The notes beneath the pieces were generated by a model, which was not told where the DNA came from, ran no database searches, and saw only the letters and a program-made list of their open reading frames with translations. The translations under genes and the position numbers were made by a program. Below are positions 1 through 11,183 of a stretch of 64,000 nt of DNA, piece by piece. Where the stretch lies: NCBI RefSeq assembly GCF_004322855.1, contig NZ_CP036402.1:1-64000 (forward strand), written 5' to 3'. Position 1 is the stretch's first letter. Every line of letters starts with the position of its first letter. Origin of the DNA: Egibacter rhizosphaerae (GTDB taxonomy: Bacteria > Actinomycetota > Nitriliruptoria > Euzebyales > Egibacteraceae).

Positions 1-1410
1 GTGAGATCACTGCTCGCCCACAGCCGCCTGTGGATTCTGCTCGTCGCCGTGGCGCTGGCCATCGCTGCCTGCGCGGACGACGCCGAGGACGTCACCGACG
101 AGGGCCCCGACGACGAGGACGTCGAGGAACCCGAGGACGAGGAACCCGACGACGAGGAACCCGACGAGGACGCCGTCGACGACGAGCCCGAGGAGGACAC
201 CGGGATCGAGGGCGAGGCCGTGTCGATCATGACCCCGTTCGCCGATGACGAGGAGCAGGCGAACTTCCTCTCGACCATCGAGCCCTGGGCCGAGGAGCAC
301 GGCGTCGAGGTCGAGCACGAGGGCTCCGACGACTTCGAGACCCTCATCAACACCCGGGTCGAGGGCGGGAATCCGCCCGACATCGCCCTGTTTCCCCAGC
401 CGGGGCTCATGCGCGACATGGCCGACGCCGGGGACATGCGCGACCTCGACGAGGTCCTCGATCTCGACGCGGTCGAGGACTCCCTCATCGAGGGCACGCT
501 GGACGACGGCACGTACGAGGACGAGGTGGTCGGACTTATGTACCGGCTCAACCTCAAGAGCCTCGTGTGGTACCCGGTCCCCGAGTTCGAGGAGGCCGGC
601 TACTCGGCCCCCGAGACGTGGGACGAGCTCGAGGATCTCACCGCGCAGATGGTCGACGACGGCAACGTGCCCTGGTGCATCGGCATCGAGAGCTCCGGCG
701 CGACGGGCTGGCCCGCCACCGACTGGGTCGAGGACATCATGTTGCGCACGGCCGGGCTCGAGGCCACCGACGCGTGGGTCGAGGGCGAGCTCGAGTTCGC
801 CTCGGACGAGGTCCGAGGGGCCTTCGAGCACTTCGAGGACATCACGGGCGGGTTCAGTGACGAGTACGTGCTGGGTGGCAACACCGGGATGGTCACGACC
901 AACTTCGGCGACTCGTCGGAACCGATGTTCGAGGACCCGCCGGCGTGCTACATGCACCGGCAGGCGCAGTTCATCCAGGGCTTCTTCCCCGAGGAGGTCC
1001 AGGAGAACCCCGAGGAACACGTCGACTTCTTCCCCTTCCCGCCGATCGATGAGGAGCACGGCAACCCGGCGCTCACCGCGGGGGACATCGCCAGCCTCTT
1101 CACCGACAACCCTGCGGCCGAGGAACTCGTGCAGCACATGGCCACGGCGGAGGCCGGCGAGCCATGGGCGGAGGCCGGTGGTTTCCTCTCGGCACACGAG
1201 GGCTTCGACACGAGCCTCTACCCCACCGACATCGAGCAGCGGCAGGGTGAGTTCCTCACCGAAGCCTCGTTCGCACGCTTCGACCCGTCCGACGACATGC
1301 CGGCCGAGGTCGGGACCGGCGCCTTCTGGACCGAGATCGTCGATTGGATCGCTGGCGAGACGGACCTCGACAGCGCCGTCGAGGGCATCGACGAGTCCTT
1401 CCCCGAGTAG
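1..1410 (+). CDS. ABC transporter sugar-binding lipoprotein (possibly partial at window edge)
   Basis: This is the extracellular solute-binding subunit of a carbohydrate importer (family 1, alpha-glucoside-binding type). The N-terminus has a basic start, a hydrophobic stretch and a lipobox ending AIAAC (Cys24), so it should be a membrane-anchored lipoprotein. Residues about 25-68 form an extremely acidic Asp/Glu/Pro linker, and the binding domain (NPPDIALFPQPG, WDELEDLT) follows. At 469 residues it has normal family length. It begins with GTG at base 1, so its ribosome site is not visible and a further upstream start cannot be excluded. Two permease genes follow on the same strand. The substrate is inferred to be a glucoside because a GH1 glucosidase and a LacI regulator lie next door. 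Confidence 0.9.
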   Translation: MRSLLAHSRLWILLVAVALAIAACADDAEDVTDEGPDDEDVEEPEDEEPDDEEPDEDAVDDEPEEDTGIEGEAVSIMTPFADDEEQANFLSTIEPWAEEHGVEVEHEGSDDFETLINTRVEGGNPPDIALFPQPGLMRDMADAGDMRDLDEVLDLDAVEDSLIEGTLDDGTYEDEVVGLMYRLNLKSLVWYPVPEFEEAGYSAPETWDELEDLTAQMVDDGNVPWCIGIESSGATGWPATDWVEDIMLRTAGLEATDAWVEGELEFASDEVRGAFEHFEDITGGFSDEYVLGGNTGMVTTNFGDSSEPMFEDPPACYMHRQAQFIQGFFPEEVQENPEEHVDFFPFPPIDEEHGNPALTAGDIASLFTDNPAAEELVQHMATAEAGEPWAEAGGFLSAHEGFDTSLYPTDIEQRQGEFLTEASFARFDPSDDMPAEVGTGAFWTEIVDWIAGETDLDSAVEGIDESFPE

Positions 1411-1492
1411 CGTCTCCCCGTGAGGGCTTTCGTGGACGGGGTCCGGCCGGTCGGCCGGACCCCGTCATTCCCGTGAGCGATCGGAGTCCCCG

Positions 1493-2473
1493 ATGGGCCA
1501 GTTCGGAGGTGCGATCTTCGCGATCGCGGTCGGCCTGCTCGGTGCGCTCGCCTTCTACTGGCTGCTGAACAAGGTCGTCGAGGCCCTCCCCCCCGCGTGG
1601 GAGAACCGCCTGAAACCGTACGTCTTCATCGGTCCCGCGATCGTGATCGTCGCGACGTTCCTGGTCTTTCCCGCCCTGCTGACGATCCGCGACAGCTTCC
1701 ACGGGTCCAATGCCGAGGAGTTCGTCGGCCTCGCCAACTATCGGCAACTCCTCGGCGACGGTTCGGTCTGGTCGTTGCTGCTCAACAACGCGATCTGGAT
1801 CGTGGTGGTCCCCACGGTGGCGGTCTCGATCGGCCTCGCCGTCGCGATCATGACCGATCGGCTCAGCTCGACGTGGGAGCGGGTCACGAAAGCGCTGATC
1901 TTCCTGCCGATGGCCATCAGCTTCATCGGCGCCGGGGTCATCTGGCGCTTCGTCTACGAGTGGCGACCTCCGGGCAGGCCCCAGATCGGCCTGCTCAACG
2001 CGATCGTCGAAGCGATGGGATTCGAACCGATCCATTGGCTCGGAACCTCGGACCTCAGGCTCAACACGCTGCTGCTGACCGTCATCATGATCTGGCTGCA
2101 GTCCGGCTTCGCGATGGTGCTGTTGTCAGCGGCGATCAAGGGTGTCCCGGACGAGACGGTCGAGGCGGCCCGTATCGACGGCGCGAGCGAGGGACAGATC
2201 TACTGGCGGGTGGTCATCCCCCAGATCAAGTCCACCATCTTCGTCGTCACCACGACGGTCATGATCCTCGTGATGAAGATCTTCGACGTCGTCTTCGCGC
2301 TCACCCAGGGGCGATTCAACACCAACGTCATCGCGAACCAGTTCTACTTCGAGTTGTTCCAGGTCCGCCATCAGGGCCGAGCCGCGGTGTTGGTGGTGCT
2401 CCTCATCATCGCGGTCATCCCGATCATGATCGCCAACATCCGTCGGCTCCGCCAAGAGGAGGCGCTGCGATGA
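1493..2473 (+). CDS. Sugar ABC transporter permease (MalF-like)
   Basis: First inner-membrane permease of the sugar importer, 326 residues with several membrane helices. It carries the EAA loop that docks the ATPase (EAARIDGASEGQIYWRVVIP, about residues 223-242). The ATG has a GGAG six bases upstream. It follows the binding-protein gene after an 82-bp gap and overlaps the next permease by ATGA, so the two permeases are translationally coupled. No ATPase gene is visible; such systems often share a multitask MsiK/UgpC-type ATPase encoded elsewhere, which is an inference here. Confidence 0.92.
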   Translation: MGQFGGAIFAIAVGLLGALAFYWLLNKVVEALPPAWENRLKPYVFIGPAIVIVATFLVFPALLTIRDSFHGSNAEEFVGLANYRQLLGDGSVWSLLLNNAIWIVVVPTVAVSIGLAVAIMTDRLSSTWERVTKALIFLPMAISFIGAGVIWRFVYEWRPPGRPQIGLLNAIVEAMGFEPIHWLGTSDLRLNTLLLTVIMIWLQSGFAMVLLSAAIKGVPDETVEAARIDGASEGQIYWRVVIPQIKSTIFVVTTTVMILVMKIFDVVFALTQGRFNTNVIANQFYFELFQVRHQGRAAVLVVLLIIAVIPIMIANIRRLRQEEALR

Positions 2474-3390
2474 GCCGGACCACTGCGCCCCCACCGCCAC
2501 GCGAGGCCCGTCCCACCGCGGACCGCCGGCACCGGAACCCGACCGACGTGCGACGTGCGGGCTGGTCCACCCGCGTCGTCCTCCTGGTGCTGTGCGCGCT
2601 GTGGATGCTGCCGGCCCTCGGTCTCCTCGTCACCTCGTTCCGCCCGGTGGACGACATCACCACGACCGGTTGGTGGACCGCCCTGGGGGACGTTTTCGAC
2701 CCTACCGCCTGGACGACCCAGAACTACGTGGACGTGATCGTCGCCCAGGGCATGGGCAACGCGTTCCTCAACTCGCTGACGGTCACCGTCCCCGCCACGG
2801 CCGTCCCGATCCTCGCGGCCGCCTTCGCGGCCTACGCGTTCGCGTGGATGCGCTTTCCAGGCCGGAACTTCCTCTTCATCGTCGTGGTCGCCCTCCTGGT
2901 CGTACCGATCTTCGTGGCATTCGTGCCGATCTTCCGGCTGTTCAACACCCTCGGTATCCAGGGTGACTTCCTGTCGGTCTGGTTGGCGCACACCGGATTC
3001 GGGATGCCGTTGGCGGTCTACATCCTCCGGAACTACATGGCCGGGCTGCCCCGTGAGCTCATCGAATCCGCCAAGGTGGACGGGGCGAGCCACTTCCAGA
3101 TCTTCTGGCGCCTGATCATCCCCCTCTCGTTCCCCGCCCTTGCGGCCTTCTCCATACTGCAGTTCCTGTGGGTGTGGAACGACCTGCTCGTCGCGTTGGT
3201 CTTCCTCGGCTCGGCGGCCGACGTCGAGGTGGTGACCGTGCGTCTACAGGGCCTGCTGGGTAGCCGCGGCCAGGACTGGCACCTGCTCACTTCCGGCGCC
3301 TTCGTGACGATGATCGTGCCCCTCATCGTGTTCTTCAGCCTGCAGCGCTACTTCATCCGCGGCCTCACCGCAGGCAGCCTCAAGGGTTGA
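2470..3390 (+). CDS. Sugar ABC transporter permease (MalG-like)
   Basis: Second permease of the sugar importer, 306 residues from the ATG that overlaps the stop of the preceding gene. The N-terminus is basic and proline-rich, six membrane helices follow, and an EAA motif (ESAKVDGASHFQIFWRLIIP, about residues 200-219) marks the ATPase contact. The C-terminus reads YFIRGLTAGSLKG, typical of MalG-type proteins. The frame is open further upstream, but that stretch lies inside the previous gene. It ends just before a strong hairpin shared with the converging lacI gene. Confidence 0.92.
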   Translation: MSRTTAPPPPREARPTADRRHRNPTDVRRAGWSTRVVLLVLCALWMLPALGLLVTSFRPVDDITTTGWWTALGDVFDPTAWTTQNYVDVIVAQGMGNAFLNSLTVTVPATAVPILAAAFAAYAFAWMRFPGRNFLFIVVVALLVVPIFVAFVPIFRLFNTLGIQGDFLSVWLAHTGFGMPLAVYILRNYMAGLPRELIESAKVDGASHFQIFWRLIIPLSFPALAAFSILQFLWVWNDLLVALVFLGSAADVEVVTVRLQGLLGSRGQDWHLLTSGAFVTMIVPLIVFFSLQRYFIRGLTAGSLKG

Positions 3391-3448
3391 TGCCCGCTGG
3401 GCGGCGCGCGCTGCGGCGCAGCCGGCGGCAGCGGACGTGCCGAGAACG

Positions 3449-3478
3449 CCGCGGGCCGTCACGGGGGGCGGCCCGCGG
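3449..3478. terminator. Bidirectional terminator-like hairpin between permease and lacI
   Basis: A perfect 10-bp inverted repeat (CCGCGGGCCG / CGGCCCGCGG) with a 10-nt loop lies between the ends of two converging genes, directly next to the lacI stop at 3479. There is no T-tract, as is usual for GC-rich actinobacteria. The position supports use by both transcripts. Confidence 0.6.
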
Positions 3479-4519
3479 TCAGGCGCTGTCGCGGCGGACG
3501 AGCTCGGTGTCGAGCACGATGTGCTCCGGCTCGTAGTCGGGATCGTCCAGCGCCCCCAACAGCAGTGCGGTCGCCTGCCGGCCGAGCTCCTCGATGGGCT
3601 GGTGCACGGTGGTGAGGGGCGGTTCCGCGGACGGGGCGAGCTCGGAATCGTCGAAGCCCACCAAGGCAACATCGTCAGGGACCCGGATGCCTGCCGCGTG
3701 CAGTGAGCGCAGCGCTCCGAGGGCGGCGAGGTCGGAGGCCGCGAACAGGGCGTCGACGTCCGTCCGACGATCGAGCAGCCTCGCCGTGGCCTCGGCGCCG
3801 CCCTCGCGCGTGAAGTCCCCCTCCACGATGAGGTCGGTGGAGGCGGCGAGCTCGGCTTCGGCGAGTGCGTCCCGGTAGCCCTCGAGGCGGTCGAGGCCCG
3901 CCGGCATGTCGCGCGGCCCGGTCACGGTGGCGATCCGCCGTCGGCCGAGCTCGACGAGGTGGCGCACCGCGGTCCGCGCCCCACCCCGGTTGTCGGCGTC
4001 CACGCTGCTGATGGGAAGGCCCCGCGGGGCGCGCCCTCCGATCACCGTGGGGATTCCGGCGTCATGCAGCCGCCACGGCAGTGGATCGTCCCCGTGCAAC
4101 GAGGTCAGCAAGGCACCGTCCACGTGGCCCGCCGTGAGGTAGTCGTCGAGGCGTTCGCGGCTGCCGGGGGCCGGCGGGGTGAACAGGACGAGCTGGTAGT
4201 CGGTCGACGCCAGCGTCTGCGTCGCCCCGTGAACGAGCCGCGCGAAGAAGGGATCGTTGAAGAACTTCGTGTTCGGCTCGGTGACCACCAGCGCCACCGA
4301 GTAGGTGCGCCGGGTCACCAGGCTGCGAGCCGCGCGATTCGGCCGGTAGGACAGCTGGGACACGGCACGCTCGACCGCGGTGCGGGTACCTTCGCTGACG
4401 CGGGGATTGCCGTTGATCACCCGGGAGACGGTCGCTCGCGACACGCCGGCCAATGCAGCGACCTGTTCGAGGGTGGCCTGGTTGCCGCCGTGCATGGAAC
4501 GAGCGTTCCCGCGGCTCAT
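3479..4519 (-). CDS. LacI-family transcriptional repressor
   Basis: DNA-binding regulator with an N-terminal LacI helix-turn-helix (TLEQVAALAGVSRATVSRVI, about residues 16-35), hinge region, and a periplasmic-binding-protein-like sensor domain ending in GFDDSELAPSAEPPLTTVHQ. Length 346 residues from the first ATG; a second in-frame ATG (residue 9, base 4495) is an equally plausible start that puts the helix-turn-helix in the usual position. It lies 75 bp behind the beta-glucosidase gene on the same strand, so it is probably co-transcribed and autoregulated through the operator at 6062-6075. The likely inducer is a glucoside or its breakdown product (inference). Confidence 0.92.
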   Translation of the reverse strand: MSRGNARSMHGGNQATLEQVAALAGVSRATVSRVINGNPRVSEGTRTAVERAVSQLSYRPNRAARSLVTRRTYSVALVVTEPNTKFFNDPFFARLVHGATQTLASTDYQLVLFTPPAPGSRERLDDYLTAGHVDGALLTSLHGDDPLPWRLHDAGIPTVIGGRAPRGLPISSVDADNRGGARTAVRHLVELGRRRIATVTGPRDMPAGLDRLEGYRDALAEAELAASTDLIVEGDFTREGGAEATARLLDRRTDVDALFAASDLAALGALRSLHAAGIRVPDDVALVGFDDSELAPSAEPPLTTVHQPIEELGRQATALLLGALDDPDYEPEHIVLDTELVRRDSA

Positions 4520-4594
4520 CGGACGAGAACGCGACGGGGTCGGGCTGCCATCGCAGCCAGGCTACCGCGTCCACCGGCTCCCCGATCCATGCGC

Positions 4595-5965
4595 CTACCC
4601 GACCAGCGCGTTCGCGCGGAGCATGTCCCGGTACCACCCGAAGCTGCGCTTGGGGACCCGCTCCCGCGACGGTCCGTTCACCCGGATCAGCCCGAAGCGC
4701 ATGTCGTAGCCCGACGCCCATTCGAAGTTGTCCATGAGCGTCCACACGAAGTAGCCGTGCACGTCGACCCGGTGGTCGAGGGCCCGACGCACGGCACGCA
4801 GGTGCCCCTCGAGGTAGGCGATGCGGTCGACGTCGTCCACGATCCCGTCAGGGCCGACCTCGTCGTCGAACGCGGCCCCGTTCTCGGTGACGTAGAGCGG
4901 CGTTCGGGGGTACGCCGACGAGATCCGGCGCAGCAGGCGCTCCAACCCGTCGGGGTCGATCCGCCAGCCCATCGCGGTCGTCGCCTGCTCGGGCTCGTGG
5001 GCCACGACGTGCGCGGAGCCCGGCCACTGGGTCGGTGCCGCCTCGGCGGGCGCGTCCCCCGCGCGCACCAGCGTGGTCGTGTAGTAGTTGACCCCCAGGG
5101 CATCGACCGGACGCGAGATCACGTCCAGGTCCCCGTCCCGAATGTGGGCCAGGTCGGACACGACCGTCAGATCCTCCAAGACGTCCTCGGGGTACGCGCC
5201 CCCGAGCACCGCGTCCATGAACAGCCGGTTGTAGAGACCGTCGGCCCGTCGGGCGGCATCCCGATCCGCGTCCGAGTTCGTCGCGGGGCCGGTGGGCTCG
5301 AAGTTGAGGGCGAGCATCAGGGTGGCCTCGGGCGCCGTCGCCCGCAACGCGTCCACGGCCTCGCCGTGTCCCAGCAACAGATGGTGAGCCGCTGCGACGG
5401 CGGCGGAGGGCTCGGCCCGCCCCGGCGCGTGCTGCCCGAGCGAATACCCGAGGAACGCCGCGCACCAGGGCTCGTTGATCGTGATCCAGTACCCGATCCG
5501 GTCACCGAGGGCGTCACCCACCTTCGACGCGTACTCGGCGAATCGGTGGGCGGTGTCACGGGCCGGCCAGCCCCCCGCGTTCTCCAGCGCCTGGGGCAGA
5601 TCCCAGTGGTACAAGGTCGCGACCGGGGTGATGCCGCGCTCGAGGAGCCCGTCGACGAGGCGCCGGTAGAAGTCGAGCCCTCGCTCGTTCACGGCACCCC
5701 GCCCGTCCGGTTGGATGCGAGGCCACGCGAGCGAGAACCGGTAGGCCCCAACGCCCAGCGTGGCGATCAGATCGAGGTCCTCCTCCACGCGGTGGTAGTG
5801 GTCGACGGCGATGTCGCCGTTCTCGCCGCGGCGGACGGCGCCGGGCGTGTGGCTGAGCGTGTCCCAGATGGACGGCCCGCGGCCGTCCTCGTCCACCGCT
5901 CCTTCGATCTGGTAGGCGGAGGTCGCCACGCCCCAGACGAATCCGGGTGGGAACTCGAGCGTCAT
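4595..5965 (-). CDS. Glycoside hydrolase family 1 beta-glucosidase
   Basis: Retaining beta-glycosidase that splits terminal beta-glucosyl units from short sugars, presumably in the cytoplasm since no signal peptide is present. The 456-residue protein starts at the ATG with AAGGAA just upstream (MTLEFPPGFVWG). The open frame extends further upstream but would run through the operator. The acid/base Glu165 lies in ITINEP and the nucleophile Glu361 in YVTENG; DNFEWASGYDMRFGL near the C-terminus is the usual GH1 aglycone-site signature. Transcription is predicted from a promoter at 6092-6120 with a LacI-type operator behind it. With the sugar importer and lacI it forms a glucoside uptake and hydrolysis locus. 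Confidence 0.95.
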   Translation of the reverse strand: MTLEFPPGFVWGVATSAYQIEGAVDEDGRGPSIWDTLSHTPGAVRRGENGDIAVDHYHRVEEDLDLIATLGVGAYRFSLAWPRIQPDGRGAVNERGLDFYRRLVDGLLERGITPVATLYHWDLPQALENAGGWPARDTAHRFAEYASKVGDALGDRIGYWITINEPWCAAFLGYSLGQHAPGRAEPSAAVAAAHHLLLGHGEAVDALRATAPEATLMLALNFEPTGPATNSDADRDAARRADGLYNRLFMDAVLGGAYPEDVLEDLTVVSDLAHIRDGDLDVISRPVDALGVNYYTTTLVRAGDAPAEAAPTQWPGSAHVVAHEPEQATTAMGWRIDPDGLERLLRRISSAYPRTPLYVTENGAAFDDEVGPDGIVDDVDRIAYLEGHLRAVRRALDHRVDVHGYFVWTLMDNFEWASGYDMRFGLIRVNGPSRERVPKRSFGWYRDMLRANALVG

Positions 5966-6061
5966 GGGGGGTTCCTTGCTTCGTGACGGGCTGCGGACGG
6001 CGGGGCACCGAGCGGATCCGGCGTTGGCGCTGCGTGGCGGTGGGTCCAGGACGGCAGCGTG

Positions 6062-6075
6062 TGAGAGCGTTCTCA
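6062..6075. promoter_or_regulatory. LacI-type operator of the beta-glucosidase/lacI unit
   Basis: TGAGAGCGTTCTCA is a near-perfect palindrome with a central CG, the form bound by LacI/CebR-like repressors (compare the CebR site TGGGAGCGCTCCCA). It sits 16 nt downstream of the -10 box, where a bound repressor would block initiation or early elongation. The cognate regulator is probably the adjacent LacI protein. Confidence 0.75.
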
Positions 6076-6091
6076 TTCTCTATTCGAGTGC

Positions 6092-6120
6092 TTGATATCC
6101 GAGCATACGGCGATTGTCAA
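6092..6120 (-). promoter_or_regulatory. Sigma70-type promoter for the beta-glucosidase gene
   Basis: On the minus strand a perfect -35 TTGACA (6115-6120) is followed after exactly 17 nt by TATCAA (6092-6097). Start of transcription is expected near 6085, just before the LacI-type operator. The 290-bp gap between the HAD gene end and the glucosidase start otherwise shows only a weak GCCCC/GGGGC hairpin at 6193-6208. Confidence 0.7.
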
Positions 6121-6256
6121 CATGAACGTGATCAGGGAGATGGAGCGTTTACCGCCGTCCGTGGACCCGCGGGACGAGGCCCCGTTGGTTTCGCCCCATC
6201 GTCGGGGCACCGGGACCGGATCCGCTGCCGCCGGGGAGCCGGATCGGACGCGCGGA

Positions 6257-6952
6257 TCAGGCCGCGGCGAGCTCGGCGACCAACCCCGGGAGCTCAGCGA
6301 GGGAGGACAAGACCGGCACGCCGTCGGGCGCACCATCGGGGACCTGCTCGTGCACCCAGGTCCAGGCATACGGGACGTAGGCCGCCCACGCACCCACCTC
6401 GAGCACCGGAAGAACGTCGCTGCGCAGGGAGTTCCCCGCCATCAGGAACCGTTGCGCGGGCGCACCCTCCTCGGCGAGGAGCTGCCGGTACGTGTCGTGG
6501 TCCTTCTCCGAGACGATCGCGATCCGGTCGAGGTGCTCCGCCAGGCCGGACTCGGCCACCTTGCGCTCCTGGTGGACCAGGTCGCCCTTCGTGACGAGGA
6601 GCAGCCGATAGCGCCCGGCGAGTTCCTCGACCGCCCCGGCGGCGCCGTCGAGCAGGCGAGTCGGCCGTGTCAACAGCCCCTTGCCGGCGTCGAGGAGCCG
6701 GTCCAGCTCGGTGGCCGGTATGCTGCCCCGCGAGAGCCGCAGGGCCGTCTCGACGAGCGAGATCGTGAACGCCTTCGCGCCGTAGCCGAGCGCGCTCATG
6801 TTGGCGGCCTCGGTGGCGTAGAGCTCAGCGCGAGCCGTGTCGGGGTCGACGTACTCGGCGACGATCTCGCGGAACAGGGCCTCGACCTCCTCGAAGCCGT
6901 CCTGCGAGTGCCACAGCGTGTCGTCCCCGTCGAGCGCGATCCATTCGACCAT
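6257..6952 (-). CDS. HAD-superfamily hydrolase
   Basis: Cytoplasmic haloacid-dehalogenase-type phosphatase of 231 residues. Motif I is ALDGDDTLW (nucleophile in DGDDT, residues 8-12), motif II is the Thr/Lys region LLLVTKGD, and motif IV is GNSLRSD. The large insertion after motif I is a helical cap, as in phosphoglycolate- or YjjG-like enzymes. The substrate cannot be told. On the minus strand a TACCCT hexamer ends six bases before the ATG and no Shine-Dalgarno is seen, so the message may be leaderless. It lies 42 bp behind metX but is not obviously linked to methionine synthesis. Confidence 0.85.
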   Translation of the reverse strand: MVEWIALDGDDTLWHSQDGFEEVEALFREIVAEYVDPDTARAELYATEAANMSALGYGAKAFTISLVETALRLSRGSIPATELDRLLDAGKGLLTRPTRLLDGAAGAVEELAGRYRLLLVTKGDLVHQERKVAESGLAEHLDRIAIVSEKDHDTYRQLLAEEGAPAQRFLMAGNSLRSDVLPVLEVGAWAAYVPYAWTWVHEQVPDGAPDGVPVLSSLAELPGLVAELAAA

Positions 6953-6994
6953 GCGGGAAGGGTAACCGACGCGTGCTTCGCGAACGGCGCCGGG

Positions 6995-9563
<2,569 letters not shown>

Positions 9564-9893
9564 TCAGATCGGGACCACGCCGAGCAGCCCCAGCACGAGA
9601 TAGCCGGGTGCGGGCAGCGCCAGTGCCAGCCAGGGTGACCAGGTCCGTCGCCCTTCGACCACGCGACTGCTGGCGACCGCCACGACCCCGGAGAACAACA
9701 TCGCCGCGACCAACGCCAGTGCCCGGCCGGGCGTCCCGTCAACCTCGGCTGCGGCCGCGGCGGCGATGCCGAGCAGAACGTGCACGACCGCCAGACCCAC
9801 GGTGATGAGGTGGCCGACGAACCTGCCGAACCGGCGTCGACCGGGCTCGCCTCCCCGCGGAGGCGGCGCCTCGGGGGCGGCGACACTCGACAT
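9564..9893 (-). CDS. Small membrane protein of unknown function
   Basis: A 109-residue protein with a polar, Pro/Arg-rich N-terminus (about 22 residues) and three hydrophobic segments: roughly residues 25-48, 57-77 and 88-108. No catalytic motif is visible and I do not recognise the family. It lies upstream of metY on the same strand with a 120-bp gap, and downstream of another small membrane protein. Coding is supported by the strongly periodic GC at third positions and by the clean membrane topology. Confidence 0.6.
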   Translation of the reverse strand: MSSVAAPEAPPPRGGEPGRRRFGRFVGHLITVGLAVVHVLLGIAAAAAAEVDGTPGRALALVAAMLFSGVVAVASSRVVEGRRTWSPWLALALPAPGYLVLGLLGVVPI

Positions 9894-9977
9894 CGCGGCT
9901 CCTCTCCTACAACCCCCGCCGGGACCGTCGGTTCGTCATCGGCACATCGTGCGGGCAGTGGTGGTGCCCCGGAACGC

Positions 9978-10187
9978 TCAGGAGCCGGGCGGCTGTCCCC
10001 CGGCCACGGACGGCCCGCCCTCGAGCCGGTGGCGCTCGCGCCGCAGCCACAGGGACATCCCGAAGTGCGCGGCGAGCCCGGGCACGAGGATCGCGACGAC
10101 GTACCAGCGCCCGCCGCCCGCGGCGACGAGCGCCGCGATGATCGCCGTGAACACGAGGACCTGGCGCAACGCGTTGACCGCGGACAT
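9978..10187 (-). CDS. Very small membrane protein of unknown function
   Basis: A 69-residue protein with two likely membrane helices (about residues 9-24 and 28-47), followed by a basic RRERHR stretch and a short glycine/proline tail. It starts at ATG with AGGAG-like bases (CAGGAGAGTCG) just upstream. It lies between the other small membrane protein and rluD, all on the minus strand. The function is unknown. Confidence 0.55.
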   Translation of the reverse strand: MSAVNALRQVLVFTAIIAALVAAGGGRWYVVAILVPGLAAHFGMSLWLRRERHRLEGGPSVAGGQPPGS

Positions 10188-10220
10188 CGACTCTCCTGCC
10201 GTTCGGGTACCGCCGCCATG

Positions 10221-11177
10221 CTACTCCTGCGTGCCAGCACGGTCGCGCAACACCCCGAGCGCGCTCTCGAGGTCGTCGGGGAGCGGCTCCTCGAAGGCGA
10301 GCCACTCCCCGGTGACGGGATGGGTGAACCCGAGACCGGCGGCGTGCAGCGCGGGACGGCCCAGCCCCAACGCGTCGGCACGCGCGGGGTCCGCCCCGTA
10401 GGTGCGGTCACCACACACCGGATGGCCGATCGTCGAGAGGTGGACCCGCACCTGGTGTGTCCGGCCCGTCTCCAGACGAACGTCGAGGCGCGCGGCCTCG
10501 CCCAGGGACTCGACGACGTCGTAGTGGGTCACCGCGGGTCGCCCACCCGGGTCGACGGCGTAGCGCGACCGTTGGCGCGGATCCCGTCCCAGCGGGGCCT
10601 CCACGGTCGCCGAGGGCGGATCGGGCTGCCCGTCCACCAGCACCCAGTAACGGCGGCGAACCTCTCGGCGCCGCAACTGCTCCGCGAGGCCCTCGAGGGC
10701 CTCGGCGTCGCAGGCGACGACCAGCAAGCCGCTGGTCCCGCGATCGAGCCGATGCACGATACCCGGTCGCTCCGGATCCTCGGCGGGCGCCAGCGGGATG
10801 CCCATCGCCTCGAGCGCATGCACGAGCGTTCCCGAACGTACCCCGGCGCCCGGATGCACCACGAGGCCCGGCGGCTTCGCCACCACCGCCAGGTGCGCGT
10901 CGCGATAGCGGACGGGCACCCCTTCGGGGGCGGGCACGGGATCGGGTGCGGGAGCTTCGGCGACGACCACCCGCGTACCGGCCACGACCCGATCGGACTT
11001 GGCGGCCGGTCGACCATCGACCATGACCCGCCCTGTGGCGATGCGTGCCTGGGCCTGCCCGCGCGACCAGCCGAGCCGTGAGGCCACCACGGCGTCGAGG
11101 CGACCCCCCGCTTCGGCATCGTCGACGGCCCACTCGGCCACGACACCAGCGCCGTGACGCTCGGGACCGCTGTCCAC
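10221..11177 (-). CDS. rluD: RluD-family 23S rRNA pseudouridine synthase
   Basis: RluA/RluD-type enzyme that converts uridines to pseudouridine in large-subunit rRNA. The N-terminal S4 RNA-binding domain covers about residues 25-75 (GRLDAVVASRLGWSRGQAQ). The catalytic Asp145 lies in VHRLDRGTSG, and the motif GRTHQVRVHL follows in the C-terminal half. It has 318 residues and a GTG start. It sits six bases after lspA, the order seen in many Firmicutes and actinobacteria, and is read in the same operon. Confidence 0.92.
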   Translation of the reverse strand: MDSGPERHGAGVVAEWAVDDAEAGGRLDAVVASRLGWSRGQAQARIATGRVMVDGRPAAKSDRVVAGTRVVVAEAPAPDPVPAPEGVPVRYRDAHLAVVAKPPGLVVHPGAGVRSGTLVHALEAMGIPLAPAEDPERPGIVHRLDRGTSGLLVVACDAEALEGLAEQLRRREVRRRYWVLVDGQPDPPSATVEAPLGRDPRQRSRYAVDPGGRPAVTHYDVVESLGEAARLDVRLETGRTHQVRVHLSTIGHPVCGDRTYGADPARADALGLGRPALHAAGLGFTHPVTGEWLAFEEPLPDDLESALGVLRDRAGTQE

Positions 11178-11183
11178 GGCTGG

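Noticed and set aside
4497-4508. GAACGAGCGTTC as an SOS box or second LacI operator
   Set aside because: It matches GAAC-N4-GTTC, but it lies inside or at the start of the lacI coding region, lacks the central CG of the LacI operator and has no link to DNA repair.
3959-5986. Long open frames antisense to known genes (also around 6092-8449, 12117-15023, 45468-49244)
   Set aside because: They are mirror images of well-supported genes in very GC-rich DNA, with low-complexity Arg/Pro/Gly-rich translations and no domain signature.
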